Below, piece after piece: positions 10,621-21,319 of a stretch of 64,000 nucleotides of DNA. The notes under the pieces are model-generated. The model did not search any database, was not told the DNA's origin, and saw only the letters and a program-made list of their open reading frames with translations. Within the stretch, counting starts at the first letter, position 1. Each line of letters starts with the position of its first letter. The position numbers and the translations under genes were made by a program. Location: positions 40,819,270 through 40,883,269 of the forward strand of contig CM040422.1 in NCBI GenBank assembly GCA_022702705.1, read 5' to 3'. Origin of the DNA: Papilionanthe hookeriana x Papilionanthe teres (taxonomy: Eukaryota > Streptophyta > Magnoliopsida > Asparagales > Orchidaceae).

Positions 10621-12720
10621 AACCTTTTGGGTCGAGGATTTTATATCCAAGACTGCACTGCTTTAGGATTCTTTCCTACGGCACTGAAATACATCAAATT
10701 CAACCTTTTGGGTCGAGGATTTTATATCCAAGACTGCACTGCTTTAGGATTCTTTCCTACGGCACTGAAATACATCAAATTCAACCTTTTGGGTCGAGGA
10801 TTTTATATCCAAGACTGCACTGCTTTAGGATTCTTTCCTATTGCACTGAAGTACATCAAATTCAAACTTTTGGGTCGAGGATTTTACATCCAAGACTGCA
10901 TCGCTTTCGGATTCTTTCCTATTGCACCTGAAATACATCAAATTCAAACTTTTGGGTCGAGGATTTTACATCCAAGACCGCACTCGCTTTAGGATTCTTT
11001 TCCTATTGCACCGAAATACATCAAATTCAACCTTTTAGGTCGAGGATTTTACATCCAAGACTACACTCGCTTTAGGATTCTTTTCCTATTGCACTCGAAA
11101 TACATCAAATTCAAACTTTTGGGTCGAGGATTTTACATCCAAGACCGTACCGCTTTAGGATTCTTTCCTATTGCATTGAAATACATCAAATTCAAACTTT
11201 TGGGTCGAGGATTTTACATCCAAGACCGCACTGCTTTAGGATTCTTCCCTATTGCACTGAAATACATCAAATTCAAATTTTTGGGTCGAGGATTTTACAT
11301 CCAAGACTGCACCGCTTTAGGATTCTTTCCTACGGGACTGAAATACATCAAATTCAAACTTTTGGGTCGAGGATTTTATATCCAAGACTGTATTGCTTTA
11401 GGATTCTTTCCTATTGCACTCGAAGTACATCAAATTCAACCTTTTGGGTCGAGGATTTTATATCCAAGACCGCATCGCTTTAGGATTCTTTCCTACGGCA
11501 CCGAAATACATCAAATTCAACCTTTTGGGTCGAGGATTTTATATCCAAGACTCGCACCGCTTTAGGATTCTTTCCTACGGCATCGAAATACATCAAATTC
11601 AACCTTTTGGGTCGAGGATTTTATATCCAAGACTGCACCGCTTTAGGATTCTTTCCTATTGCACTCGAAGTACATCAAATTCAAACTTTTGGGTTGAGGA
11701 TTTTACATCCAAGACTCGCATCGCTTTAGGATTCTTTCCTATCGCATCGAAGTACATCAAATTCAAACTTTTGGGTCGAGGATTTTACATCTAAGACTCG
11801 CACTCGCTTTAGGATTCTTTCCTACGGCACCGAAATACATCAAATTCGACCTTTTGGGTCGAGGATTTTATATCCAAGACCGCACTCGCTTTAGGATTCT
11901 TTCCTATTGCACTCGAAGTACATCAAATTCAACCTTTTGGGTCGAGGATTTTACATCCAAGACCGCACCGCTTTAGGATTCTTTCCTATTGCACCGAAAT
12001 ACATCAAATTCAAACTTTTAGGTCGAGGATTTTATATCCAAGACTGCACTGCTTTAGGATTCTTTCCTATTGCACTGAAGTACATCAAATTCAACCTTTT
12101 GGGTCGAGGATTTTATATCCAAGACTACACTACTTTAGCATTCTTTCCTACGGCACTGAAATACATCAAATTCAACCTTTTGGGTCGAGGATTTTATATC
12201 CAAGACTGCACTGCTTTAGGATTCTTTCCTATCAGACCGAAGTACATCAAATTCAAACTTTTGGGTCGAGGATTTTACATCCAAGACTCGCACTCGCTTT
12301 AGGATTCTTTCCTATTGCACTGAAATACATCAAATTCAAACTTTTGGGTCGAGGATTTTACATCCAAGACCGCATCGCTTTAGGATTCTTTTCCTATTGC
12401 CTCTGAAATACATCAAATTCAACCTTTTGGGTCGAGGATTTTACATCCAAGACCGCATCGCTTTAGGATTCTTTTCCTATTGCACTGAAATACATCAAAT
12501 TCAAACTTTTGGGTCGAGGATTTTATATCCAAGACTGCATTGCTTTAGGATTCTTTCCCTATTGCACTGAAATACATCAAATTCAACCTTTTGGGTTGAG
12601 GATTTACATCCGAGACTGCATTGCTTTAGGATTCTTTCCCTATTGCGATGAAATACATCAAAATCAAACTTTTGAGGTTAAGGATTTTATATCCAATACC
12701 GCATTACTCTGAGATCTCTC
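10621..12720 (+). repeat. Tandem array, ~26 copies of an 81-bp unit
   Basis: Units begin at 10621, 10702 and 10783 and repeat to about 12670. Each contains CTTTTGGGTCGAGGATTTTA, then CCAAGAC, then GCTTTAGGATTCTTTCCTA, and ends in TACATCAAATTCAA. The period is 81 bp in clean units and 82-84 in units with small insertions (for example CACTCGC for CACTGC). 81 equals 27 codons, so a 27-residue repeat is open in one frame for several units at a time (10627-10992, 11089-11565, 11907-12302). The insertions shift frame, so I regard it as non-coding. The last two units (12590-12720) are degenerate. Tandem arrays after pol are common in Ogre/Tat elements. Confidence 0.95.
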
Positions 12721-13414
12721 CTCATTGCAATGATTCAATCCGATCAATTCAATTTTCTTTCGAGGTTGAAGATGTTACATCTACAACCTCAGAATTCCAA
12801 TTTTCATTTCAAATCAAATCCTTCAAATTAATCTTGACAAACTTCAATCTAAATCGAAACTCCAAATTGAAATCTAAACTCACACATCAAAACTTAAATT
12901 GAAACAAAATAAAATCTAAATCGAAATTCCCCAGTGTCATGTGATTTGGGATTCACCTCCTTTTCCTTTCCCTAGCGAGAGTTTAGGAATCTCCGGTTTC
13001 AGAGATATACTTGCTACTCCCCAGGCGAAAACTCCTCTATTTCATCCTAAGTTTGTCACTTGGATGTTTGTGTTGGTTTTGTTGATCGCTTCGGTCAACA
13101 CCAATACGCGCGGTGTGCTCCATCGACTCACCACACCTATTGAGGGTCCATTTGTTGACCTCATTTTTGATGAGGTCTTCTCTTCTTCTCTTTAGTACTT
13201 AGGATCTAGCCTTAGGCTTTTCCTTTGATTGTCTTAGAGGACTAGAATTGGGACCCACCTTTTAGAAATTCAAACCACTTCTTAACTCCCCGCAAACTCC
13301 ACAAACTTGACTCGTAGACCCCTAATCACCTGAGGGTTGAAATCAAATGTGGAAGTTTAAAGGATGAGTTCCTATAGGACTCTTTGGCCTTAGGATCGCC
13401 TACAGGTGGCTCGG
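12721..13414 (+). other. Post-array 3' region of T1
   Basis: Unique sequence without a recognised gene. A short 84-codon frame (12941-13195) has a hydrophobic centre (FVLVLLIASVNTN), but nothing ties it to a family and it probably is chance. The segment has higher GC than its surroundings and ends in a purine-rich stretch before the putative LTR. Confidence 0.4.
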
Positions 13415-13416
13415 TC

Positions 13417-13428
13417 CAGTGAAGGGGC
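13417..13428 (+). promoter_or_regulatory. Candidate polypurine tract of T1
   Basis: The purine-rich run AGTGAAGGGG (plus C) directly precedes TGACTTACAC, which would be the first bases of the 3' LTR. A polypurine tract primes plus-strand DNA synthesis. Position after the tandem array and before AT-rich LTR sequence fits, but without the 5' LTR in the window the boundary is not proven. Confidence 0.35.
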
Positions 13429-15124
13429 TGACTTACACACACACTACATTTATACACTACACCTACACACTACACTTCCACATACCTCTTAAAACCACAC
13501 CTATACCTAACTTGACCTCCTGACTCATGTAGGTGATTCACATGGATGGTCCTTAACCCCTAAGCCCTTGGCTAAGAGGGTTAGGAACAACATAGTGAAT
13601 GCCTCAAATCGTTCCCTTCATGGCTCACATGGGCTTGACATGGCTTCATGGCTCAACCACAATGACTTCTTTCCACTTACATCCACCCAATCTTCAATTT
13701 TCCAAATTTTCAATTTTCCAAATTTTCAATTTTTGACCCCAGGACCCTACACCCGCTTAGCCTACCCAAAACCCCCGAAACTACCCAAATTTCTCAAAAT
13801 TTCCAAATTATCCAAAATTCTCCAAAATCATTCCCAAACATTTCCACATCACTTAATTTGATCATCCATACCCAAAAATACCAAAAATTCCAAGAAAACC
13901 TCCCAATACCCTCCAAATACCCAAAATACCCCTCTTGACCTAAAAATCCAAAAATTCAGAAAATTCCCAGAAAATTCCAGAAAATCCCAAATATTCCCAA
14001 TTTTATTTTGTCCAACTACACCATGGGCCAATTTTGTCAATTTACCCTACTTTTGTCAAAACCCCCAATTTGACCCATTTTAACCCTAAGTGAACCCAAA
14101 CTCACCCAATTCAATTCCAATTAACCCCAAATCTTTTCTAAATCTTCCTTAACATTCCCACAAACAAAATACTAACATGATTTGCCCAAAATTTAGACCC
14201 AAACCCCACTCAAACTCAACCCAAAGTTAAAAGGCCCTATTTTGACCTAAACCCAAACCTAACCCCAAAATCAAAGCCCAACCAAAGTCAAAACCTCTTT
14301 GAAACACTCCCACAAACTTTTCTCAACATTGATTTTATATCAATTTCAACCCTAGCCCAACATTAGCCCAAGTTAGCCCAATTTGACCTACATAGGCCCA
14401 CTTACCAAATAAATCCAAATTCAAACCAATTCAACTCCAAATCACACCAAATTGATTCCAAGCCCTTCATAGAACATCCGTAAACCAATTATGACATTTA
14501 TTTGACAAAGTTCTTCACAAAATCTTTATCCAAATGCCCATCCTAAAATCAAAAAATCCCATTCCCCTTAAACTTTCCTAAAAGCCCACTTCACCACATT
14601 CAAAAGCCCAAATCCATCCAAAGCCCACATGGCATTTCCCCTCATCATCCATTTAATCAAAATCACCCCTAAGTTTCAAAATCATCAATTAAACCATTCC
14701 AAAACAAGCTTCATGCAAATTTTCACCAAAATATCCAAAATTCTTAAAACCCATTTCCATGAAATTGACTCAACTTTCCCCAAGCCAAAGACAAGCCATG
14801 CAAGCCATGGACAAGCCACATGAAGCCATGGAAGGCTTGACATGTGACCATGCCATTAATGGTAAAAGGAGGAGCCCCTTTCCTAATCCTCCTTAACCCC
14901 TTTTTTACCTTAAGCATGTCACACACTAAACCATGTTTAGCCACCTCATCATGGATAGAGACCACACCACTCTCCCTTGGCTGACCCAACTGATCCTCTC
15001 AGCCCAAAATCAGGCCATGGGGAGGTGCACCCAACCTAAACCAATGGGTTGACCAAATTAAGGCCAAAATGACCCCCTCCCCATTCAATTTTAATTCAAA
15101 ACCTTTACACATGGCAATTGCCAA

Positions 15125-15945
15125 TTGATTGCACAAACCTCCAACCCTGACCCACTCGGACTCGAGGGTGACCCATGCTCGCCGGCCAGCCGCCCGGATC
15201 GCCGAGAAAACACCATGGTCGAGACCTTGGGAGGAGCCAAAGTTTGGAATTCCCATTTGCTGAGCTGCCCCATGCCAAATGGTCACTATGGCTGTTCTTC
15301 TCCTCACCAGAGCAGCTGATCCCATGCCTCAACTCCCCCTGGAAGGCTCTCCAGCCCCTCCTATTTAAACCCCTCACCCTCACGGCCATGGAGGAGAGTT
15401 ACAAAAACCTTGCCGAAACTCTGCCAAAATTGTTCCAAACCCTTCTCCACCCTTAGAGCAGTTGAGCCCCAGTGTCAATTTGCCCTAATCCCCATTGATA
15501 AAGTCCAATTTCCCAACTGAAATTCCACCCAAAACTAGGACACTTCTCCACAGTGAGCCAATCCCCAAATTGATTGGTTCTACACCTTCACCAGACCAAG
15601 GGAAGGTGTCCACCAGCAAAAGCCCCATCTCCAGGCCACCCAGTTGCTCCAGCCTCCAAGCTTTGTGATCGGGCTTGGTCGAAATCACACCTGGACAATT
15701 CACTGCGACCGGGAGACTTCATCCGGAGCTTGCCGGGATCCAATCGAAGGTGCAACAACTCTCGGATTGAAGCCACACTTCTCTGAGCAAAGGTATGAGC
15801 TAATTTTTCATCCCGAGCTTCTAGAGATTCTCCATTTCGAATGCTTTAATTTCAATGCATGATAGCCATATAGATGTGTTCGTTTCTTCAAGACGAATCC
15901 ATAGAGCATAAAAACATGAAAATCCATTGAGTATCGAGTGAGATC
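15125..15945 (+). other. GC-richer transcribed-leader-like segment of LTR, no gene
   Basis: Several overlapping short frames on both strands (up to about 108 codons) exist because stops are rare in this GC-richer stretch. None has a recognised motif, and frames on opposite strands compete. From about 15830 the segment is matched by the inverted copy ending near 27660. Confidence 0.4.
15362..15369 (+). promoter_or_regulatory. TATA-like box of the T1 LTR promoter
   Basis: TATTTAAA sits after a long upstream segment and before the CpG-rich leader-like part of the LTR, with CCCCTCACCCTCACGG just downstream. The position suits a U3 promoter for element transcription. It is inferred from sequence only. 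Confidence 0.35.
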
Positions 15946-15949
15946 TTAG

Positions 15950-16175
15950 GGATTTAGTGTGGACGGCTCTCGGGTGAGGACGCTCGGGGACGATGAACGG
16001 ATGTCGTCCATTCAATACACGCGCGGACGAACGGCTCAGATGGCGTCGGACCGGGGAGACGGTACGAGAACCGCGGGGCCCGGGCTGCCGACTCGAGTGG
16101 AGGCGTCGAATGGGAGCGCGACACGCGGCGTTTCGGAGATGCCGAGGATGAGTTGGCGCCGCGTGGATAAATAGA
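15950..16175. other. CpG-rich block in LTR
   Basis: The stretch is dense in CG dinucleotides (GGACGCTCGGGGACGATGAA, ACGCGCGGACGAACGGC) in an otherwise AT-rich LTR. The opposite-orientation copy at 27370-27590 aligns but has many CG changed to TG or CA. This is consistent with loss of methylated cytosines in the older copy. Confidence 0.6.
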
Positions 16176-16549
16176 AAATTAGGGTATTTTTTGATTTATT
16201 TAATTCCCTAAACTTCAAAAATTCATAACTCTGTGTAGAAAAATCAGAAAAATAAAATAAAAATACCCTCTTGCTCGAGTGAACGGAGGAGAATAATGTG
16301 GAAAAGAAATCATTTAATTTCATCAAGTATTTTATTTTTTATAATTTATTTACTCTCTGCATACTTTTAATTCTCCATGCATGTATACAATTCACCATGG
16401 CATGAGACCATAGGGCTTTTGAAGCCTCCGAATTTGGGAACATTCCCTGAATTTTCCAAAGTCGAGGCCATCCCTATAAAAAGTTATTGATTTTTCAAAT
16501 TCATGTTGCTGTTTTGAGTATTTTAATTCCAATAAATAGCATGTTGTGA

Positions 16550-17560
16550 AATAAATTCTAGGAAAATTTGGTGATGTTTCTTATGACCAGAGAACCCTAG
16601 GAAAAATAGGTTTCGACTTAGTTCATTTAAAACAACCCTAATTCGCTTAAACACCCAAAATAGGTCTCTAATTAATTAGAGTTAACCATGCATCAAATTG
16701 ACTTGAAATAAATTCTCCACTGACCTTTAGAATCATAGGAATCCACCATAAAAGTTTGAGGTCAATTGGACTTGGTTAGCCCCACTAATTGGGTTGATTA
16801 AGCCACTTAGCCATTTTAAACTTTAAAAATTCATAACTTTTAAAATACCTTTCAAAAATTCACCAAATTAGTTTTGGAGCCTCTCTGATATCAGGGGAAC
16901 CTAAGAAAATTAAAATTTCAATTTTCTAAAAAAGTTGATTTTTAATAATATTTTAATATTTTTAATAATTAAAAAATAATAAAAATCACAAAAATAATAA
17001 AATTCACCAAAATGTCACATTTTGATTTTTAATCTCTTAGGAACAAACCCCATATTTTTCTTAGGTCTATTTAGTGAGATATTAAATTTTAAAGCTTTAA
17101 GGTAATTTTAAAATTAAAAAAATGTATTTTCTAGCATTTTCACTAAAATAATTATAATAAATCATAGAAAAATCAGAAAATTACAAAATTTGCTTCTCTG
17201 GTTTCCTTGATATTAGAGAGATTTTTGAAAAATATAAAATTCATTTTTCAACATTTATTTTATTTTTAAATTAATTAACACTCCAAAACTTAAAATAATT
17301 ATAATAAAAATAATATAATTCAAAAAATCATCAAAATTGGTCCAAGTGATCCTCTGGTCATTAGGAATGTCCCCTAATTTTCTTAAGGACAGAAACTTTC
17401 CCTTGGTCATGTTATTAAATTTTCCTTGAAAATCTCTATTTTCTACCAAAAATAATTATATAAATAAATTAAATACAGAAAAATCACATTTTCTCCTCTC
17501 ATGTCTTTATTGACATATGAGTGAAGTCACATAAAAATTTCAAGTTCATTTGAGTTCAAT
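16550..17560. repeat. Degenerate ~150-bp periodic repeats in LTR
   Basis: A motif of the type CTCTGGTCATTAGGAACCT followed by AATTTTCTTAGG recurs near 16590, 16890, 17040, 17195, 17350 and 17490. The units are strongly diverged. The inverted copy shows the same periodicity at 26130, 26290, 26450, 26630, 26770, 26920 and 27040. This LTR portion was built by ancient tandem duplication. Confidence 0.5.
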
Positions 17561-17959
17561 TTAGTGAGTTATAAAATTATTAAGTTTAAAGGGTAAAGTG
17601 GTAATTAAATTTTTTAATCCTTAATTAAAACTTTAGGTTTAATAAAAAATTAATAAGTAAAATATTTGATCCTAATCTGATTTGGATGATTGAAATTTAA
17701 ATAATTAAAGAGTAGAAACCCATTAAGCAATTTTAAAATGATTAAACTTTAATTAAATAATGGATTAAATTTGGAAGAATAATAAAATTGGAATCATTAA
17801 AATAAGGATATTATTAGGAAGAGATTTATTCTTTAATTTAAAAATCCCTAAATTAATTATCTCATTAATATTCAATTCTTAATTAAAATAATAACTCAAA
17901 TTCAAAATATTAAAAGACTTAATCATTAAACTAAAATTAAATTATTAAACTCTTTAAAA

Positions 17960-18400
17960 AAAAATTTTCAATTAAAATTAAAAAATAAAATTAAATTAAA
18001 ATAAAATTAAATTAAATAAATTAAATAAATTAAATTAAATTAAATTAAATTAAATTAAAGATTAAAAATTAAATTAAATTAAAGATTAAATTAAATTAAA
18101 TTAAATCAAATCAAATTAAATTAAATTAAATGAAATAAATTAAATCAAATTAAATTAAATTAAATTAAATTAAATTAAATTAAATTAAATCAAATTAAAT
18201 TAAATTAAATTAAATTAAATTAAATTAAATCAAATTAAATTAAATTAAATTAAATTAAATTAAATCAAATTAAATTAAAATTAAATCAAATCAAATTAAA
18301 TTAATTTAACATCAAATCAAACTCAATTGAATTAAATTAAATTAAATTAAAACTCAATTAAATTAAATTAAATTAAATTAAATATAACATCACCTAAAAC
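17960..18400. repeat. (TTAAA)n pentanucleotide tract
   Basis: Near-pure runs of TTAAA interrupted by TCAAA and by short deletions. The corresponding part of the inverted copy (about 25180-25560) is AT-rich but no longer shows a clean 5-bp period. The array is therefore either an expansion specific to this copy or has decayed in the other. Confidence 0.85.
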
Positions 18401-19611
18401 AGAAAGAAATTAAATATAAAGCAACTTGAACACTATTCCAAATTTAAAACCTTTAACTTAAATCAAATCATTTGAATACCAATTTACCCTTGAAAGTTTT
18501 AGTTATCATAACTCCTAAACAGAACATTAAATGAAATGTTACTTCACTTATAGGATATTCAAATGTCCTAGTTCACTGAGTAAGATAACAACAAAACTTG
18601 AATTCTCGGACGATTAATTCATTTGTATAATTAAACCCATTTGGACTTAAAACAATCCTAGAAAATATTGAAAAGATGTTTAAGATTATTCTTAAGCACT
18701 TCCTCAATATGATAGGACATTTATAAGAACAATTGGACTTAATTGCTCTTTGATGAAGAAAATCGTCCTTAAACCAAAACATAAAGAACCTAGACGTCAT
18801 AGGAGATGACTAGCTATAGGATTAGGAATTTGGTAGAAAACCATAACCCTTCCCTTAGCTTTACCTAGGAACTTGCTTAAATATTCTAATTGTGTTTTAA
18901 GTGCGGCTTGGGATGACGGGAAGACCCTCCGGGTACACTTTTATTTTATTGCAATTTACTTTCTTGCAATTTACATTATTGCAATTTACTTAACCGCATT
19001 GCACTTACTTTTCTTGCATGATAAACAAGCCGTTGCATGAAAACCCACACCTTTAGGATAGTCCCTAAAACTGAAACCAAAACTAAGGTAAAAGTCATTG
19101 CAAGATAAAATTCACCGCCACAACATTTCAAAATATAAAACAACTCAAAATTTAATCACAAACAGAACACAAAACTACAATTACAACTAAATTAAAACGT
19201 CCTGTTGGATGATCGGGAATACCTCGGATGATGTAACCTACGTGTTGCTAACGGGATTTCCCACGGTCTAAATGAAAGTGTGGAACTCATTCAGTTGAGT
19301 TTAGCAAATTCATCTGGACTAAGTGAATCCGATAAAAATAATGATGCCGGAAGGATGGAACCGTGGGATCTTAACCGGTGTAGTTATAATCAACTTTAAG
19401 ATTTGTTTTAATTAAAATATAAAAAATACTTAGAAATTAAGATTTGCTCTAAACCAAAACACTTTTCTCATCCCCTGATTTATGACTTCTAAAACTAAAC
19501 CTCTGCAACAACAAAGAGCTCGGAGCATGGTGGGCAGCACGGCCATCGTCATCAGCAAAACCTGAGTCTACTTCAGCAAAACTGTCTTAGAATTAAATAA
19601 CCAAGCCATAG

Positions 19612-19790
19612 GACTTCGAGGTAGTTTGCCTAGTGCAACATAAATCCTCAACTCTTCGTTAGGCATTTGCATTGCAAATTAAGCCCTAACCGGTTTTAGG
19701 ATTCCGAGGTAGTCGTCCGATACGACATAAACCCTCACATCTTCAAGGCTATTTGTATGATTGTGTCATACGAATATAAGCCCTAATTAA
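19612..19790 (+). repeat. Two tandem hairpin-bearing units in LTR
   Basis: Two related units of about 79 and 87 bp share GAGGTAGT, then CATAAA.CCTCA, a hairpin and AAGCCCTA. The second unit holds TTGTATGATTGTGTCATACG, a 6-bp stem with a TTGTG loop. The inverted copy (23925-24110) keeps both units and extends the stem to nine perfect pairs. They may form an RNA structure in the transcript. Confidence 0.6.
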
Positions 19791-20489
19791 TTAAAATTGA
19801 CAAGATTAAAACATTTAAACAAACATTAGGACTTTCCTAAATCCAAGCCAAACAATAGGATAGTCGGAAAATTACCGAAGTTCGCTTCGAATCTGTGATT
19901 TCTCCTACTCTTCTTCCTTTGGATTCCCAAAATAAAATGTTCCAAACTTGATCCATTCCCTATTGAAATTCCAAAGTTCAATCCCTTGAAAACTTAAACT
20001 TTGAAATCCTTGAGAGCAGAATTATTGATTATTATCGAGAGTTTTCTTAGGTGATTCCCCTCACTTAAGATGTAATTAACTATAGGGGCTTGCCCTTATA
20101 GGGAATTTTAAAGAACCTGAGTAATATAAACCCCGTTTAATGTTTTCATATTAAGCGAGAGGAATTTTGTCGGCTTATAAAATTGGTTCGCAGACCAAAC
20201 GGATGTCACAAATCCTCTAGTTTATTTAATCGAGCCCCACCGTCATAGCGTGTGTCTATCCTTAGGGATAGATACACGGTTTGTGGTGCGGTGCTCTTTT
20301 ATATAAGCTATTTGGGATGTGAGATCGGTTTAATCTCATATCTTAAAATCTTCAAATTTAAAATTATTTTCAAAATCAAATACTACTTTCCAAAATTATT
20401 TATTTAAACTAAATTAAGAATTCGCCGACAGATTTCTGTAGGCGACCCCTCTTCAAAACACAACACACCAACCTAAAAAAAATAAAAAT

Positions 20490-20705
20490 ATGCCGACACA
20501 TACTTACAAAAATCAATTAAAAAAGTAAAAAATTATTTTTCTTATTTCTTTAAAGTTTTAGACATTTTCCTGTGGGTTTGATATCTCAAGGCTTAATCAG
20601 AAAGTCCTATATTACTTGATAAATGATAGGTATACTTGCGTAGTATCCCATATTATAAATCACAAATTTTCTATCTAAATCGTAAGCATAAATATTCGGG
20701 GATTA
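20490..20705 (+). repeat. Direct repeat copy 1 (LTR-end-like block)
   Basis: The block runs from TACTTACAAAAATCA to ATAAATATTCGGGGAT and includes TTTTAGACATTTTCCTG, GGCTTAATCAGAAAGTCCTA and ATATTACTTGATAAA. The same block in the same orientation is at 32245-32537. Flanks differ after the shared CGGGGAT, as expected if this is the 3' end of an LTR in two plus-strand insertions. Confidence 0.7.
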
Positions 20706-20710
20706 GTCAT

Positions 20711-21297
20711 CTCTCAACCAAATCAACCCATAAGAACACATGGGTGATGCATGACACAAATTAAATATTTTTAAATAAATAAATAAGTGATAAAATGGAA
20801 TGAAATATAGAAAATCACTTTAGAATTGGAATTCAAGTCCACTTTACCCAAATCCTCTCTTTCTTAGGTCAAGATAAACATCTATTGGGCCCAACAACCA
20901 CACCTGAACCTTTCTATTGCTCACATGCCATGGATACCCTCTCTCCTCCACCAAAGGATCCTCCAAGGTGAAGGCTTCCAAAAATGGGAAATAGCACCAC
21001 TAACTTGTTCAAAGTCACTCTCATGCCTCTATAAACACTCTAAAACTTGTCCCAAGCCATGCCAAGTTTACCTAAGCCCTTCCATGGTTACTTAAGAAGC
21101 AATCCCAAAAGCCCTAGACACACATTGAACTCTCTAGACAACCCCTAATTATTCTTTCTCCCAACAGCAAAAGTTTTCCCTTAGATAAAGGCATTTGATT
21201 CCCCATCTCCTTAGGCCACCAAGTTCACTAGAGAACTGGTTTCGATATTTTTTATATGTAAGGATTTATGAAGTTGACACCACTACTTAAAGATTTT
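20711..21297. other. Unassigned segment with TATA-like box, possible LTR fragment
   Basis: No coding frame. A TATAAA at 21030-21035 is followed by TAGAGAACTGGTTTCGAT (21220-21245), which resembles TAGAGATTCTCCATTTCGAA at 15820-15840. I suspect a second fragment of the Tat-type LTR start in plus orientation. The match is short and imperfect. Confidence 0.35.
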
Positions 21298-21315
21298 AAT
21301 CCCTAGTAATGGTGC
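21298..21315 (-). promoter_or_regulatory. Degenerate tRNA-Asp primer binding site (element C')
   Basis: The plus strand reads TCCCTAGTAATGGTGCCA, a mutated form of the 3' end of plant tRNA-Asp (TCCCCGGCAACGGCGCCA). Read on the minus strand it is a primer binding site next to the LTR on its right, in the same spacing as at 39125 and 51083. Confidence 0.65.
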
Positions 21316-21319
21316 CAAA

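Larger units (their letters stand above)
15830..20440 (+). repeat. Left arm of ~4.5-kb inverted repeat
   Basis: Reverse-complement matches to 23.2-27.66 kb can be followed throughout: 16240-16320 with 27210-27270, 18540-18800 with 24760-25040, 18860-19060 with 24540-24660, 19200-19330 with 24380-24480, 19612-19800 with 23900-24110, and 20040-20290 with 23410-23660. The arms are the body of a Tat-type LTR in opposite orientation and are clearly diverged (many substitutions and small indels). Confidence 0.85.
1..20710 (+). mobile_element. Tat/Ogre-like Ty3 LTR retrotransposon T1 with AlkB-type ORF
   Basis: The gene order seen is extra ORF, gag, protease, RT, RNase H, second (archaeal-type) RNase H and integrase, followed by a further ORF region with an AlkB-like domain, an 81-bp tandem array and a long AT-rich LTR. 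Dual RNase H, an ORF upstream of gag and tandem repeats after pol are known traits of the plant Tat clade (Ogre, Retand, TatIV), so the lineage call rests on architecture. The 5' LTR and primer site lie left of the window. Every coding domain is present but split by frameshifts or stops, so the copy is not autonomous. The 3' limit near 20710 is inferred from a 200-bp direct repeat whose right end is shared with 32535. Confidence 0.8.
13429..20710 (+). repeat. Putative 3' LTR of T1 (very long, AT-rich)
   Basis: About 7.3 kb without an ORF of note. It contains in order: a C/A-rich stretch (13430-14900), a TATA-like box at 15362-15369, a CpG-rich block (15950-16175), degenerate ~150-bp repeats (16550-17560), a (TTAAA)n tract (17960-18400), a pair of hairpin units (19612-19790) and a terminal 200-bp block. 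The inverted copy at 23.2-27.7 kb matches 15.83-20.44 kb. Length is at the upper end for Ogre-type LTRs. Some of 13.4-15 kb could instead be internal 3' sequence. Confidence 0.5.

Noticed and set aside
10627..12712. Open frames of 67-158 codons across the 81-bp repeats as a repeat-protein gene
   Set aside because: They exist only because the unit is a multiple of three without stops. Units with 1-3 bp insertions throw the frame every few copies, and no start or family is recognisable.
10621..12720. CRISPR-like array
   Set aside because: Head-to-tail tandem repeats with no unique spacers, in a plant retroelement.
14999..15389. Overlapping minus-strand frames (108, 94 and 60 codons) in the GC-richer LTR segment
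   Set aside because: Competing frames on both strands, no motif, and the segment lies within the LTR.
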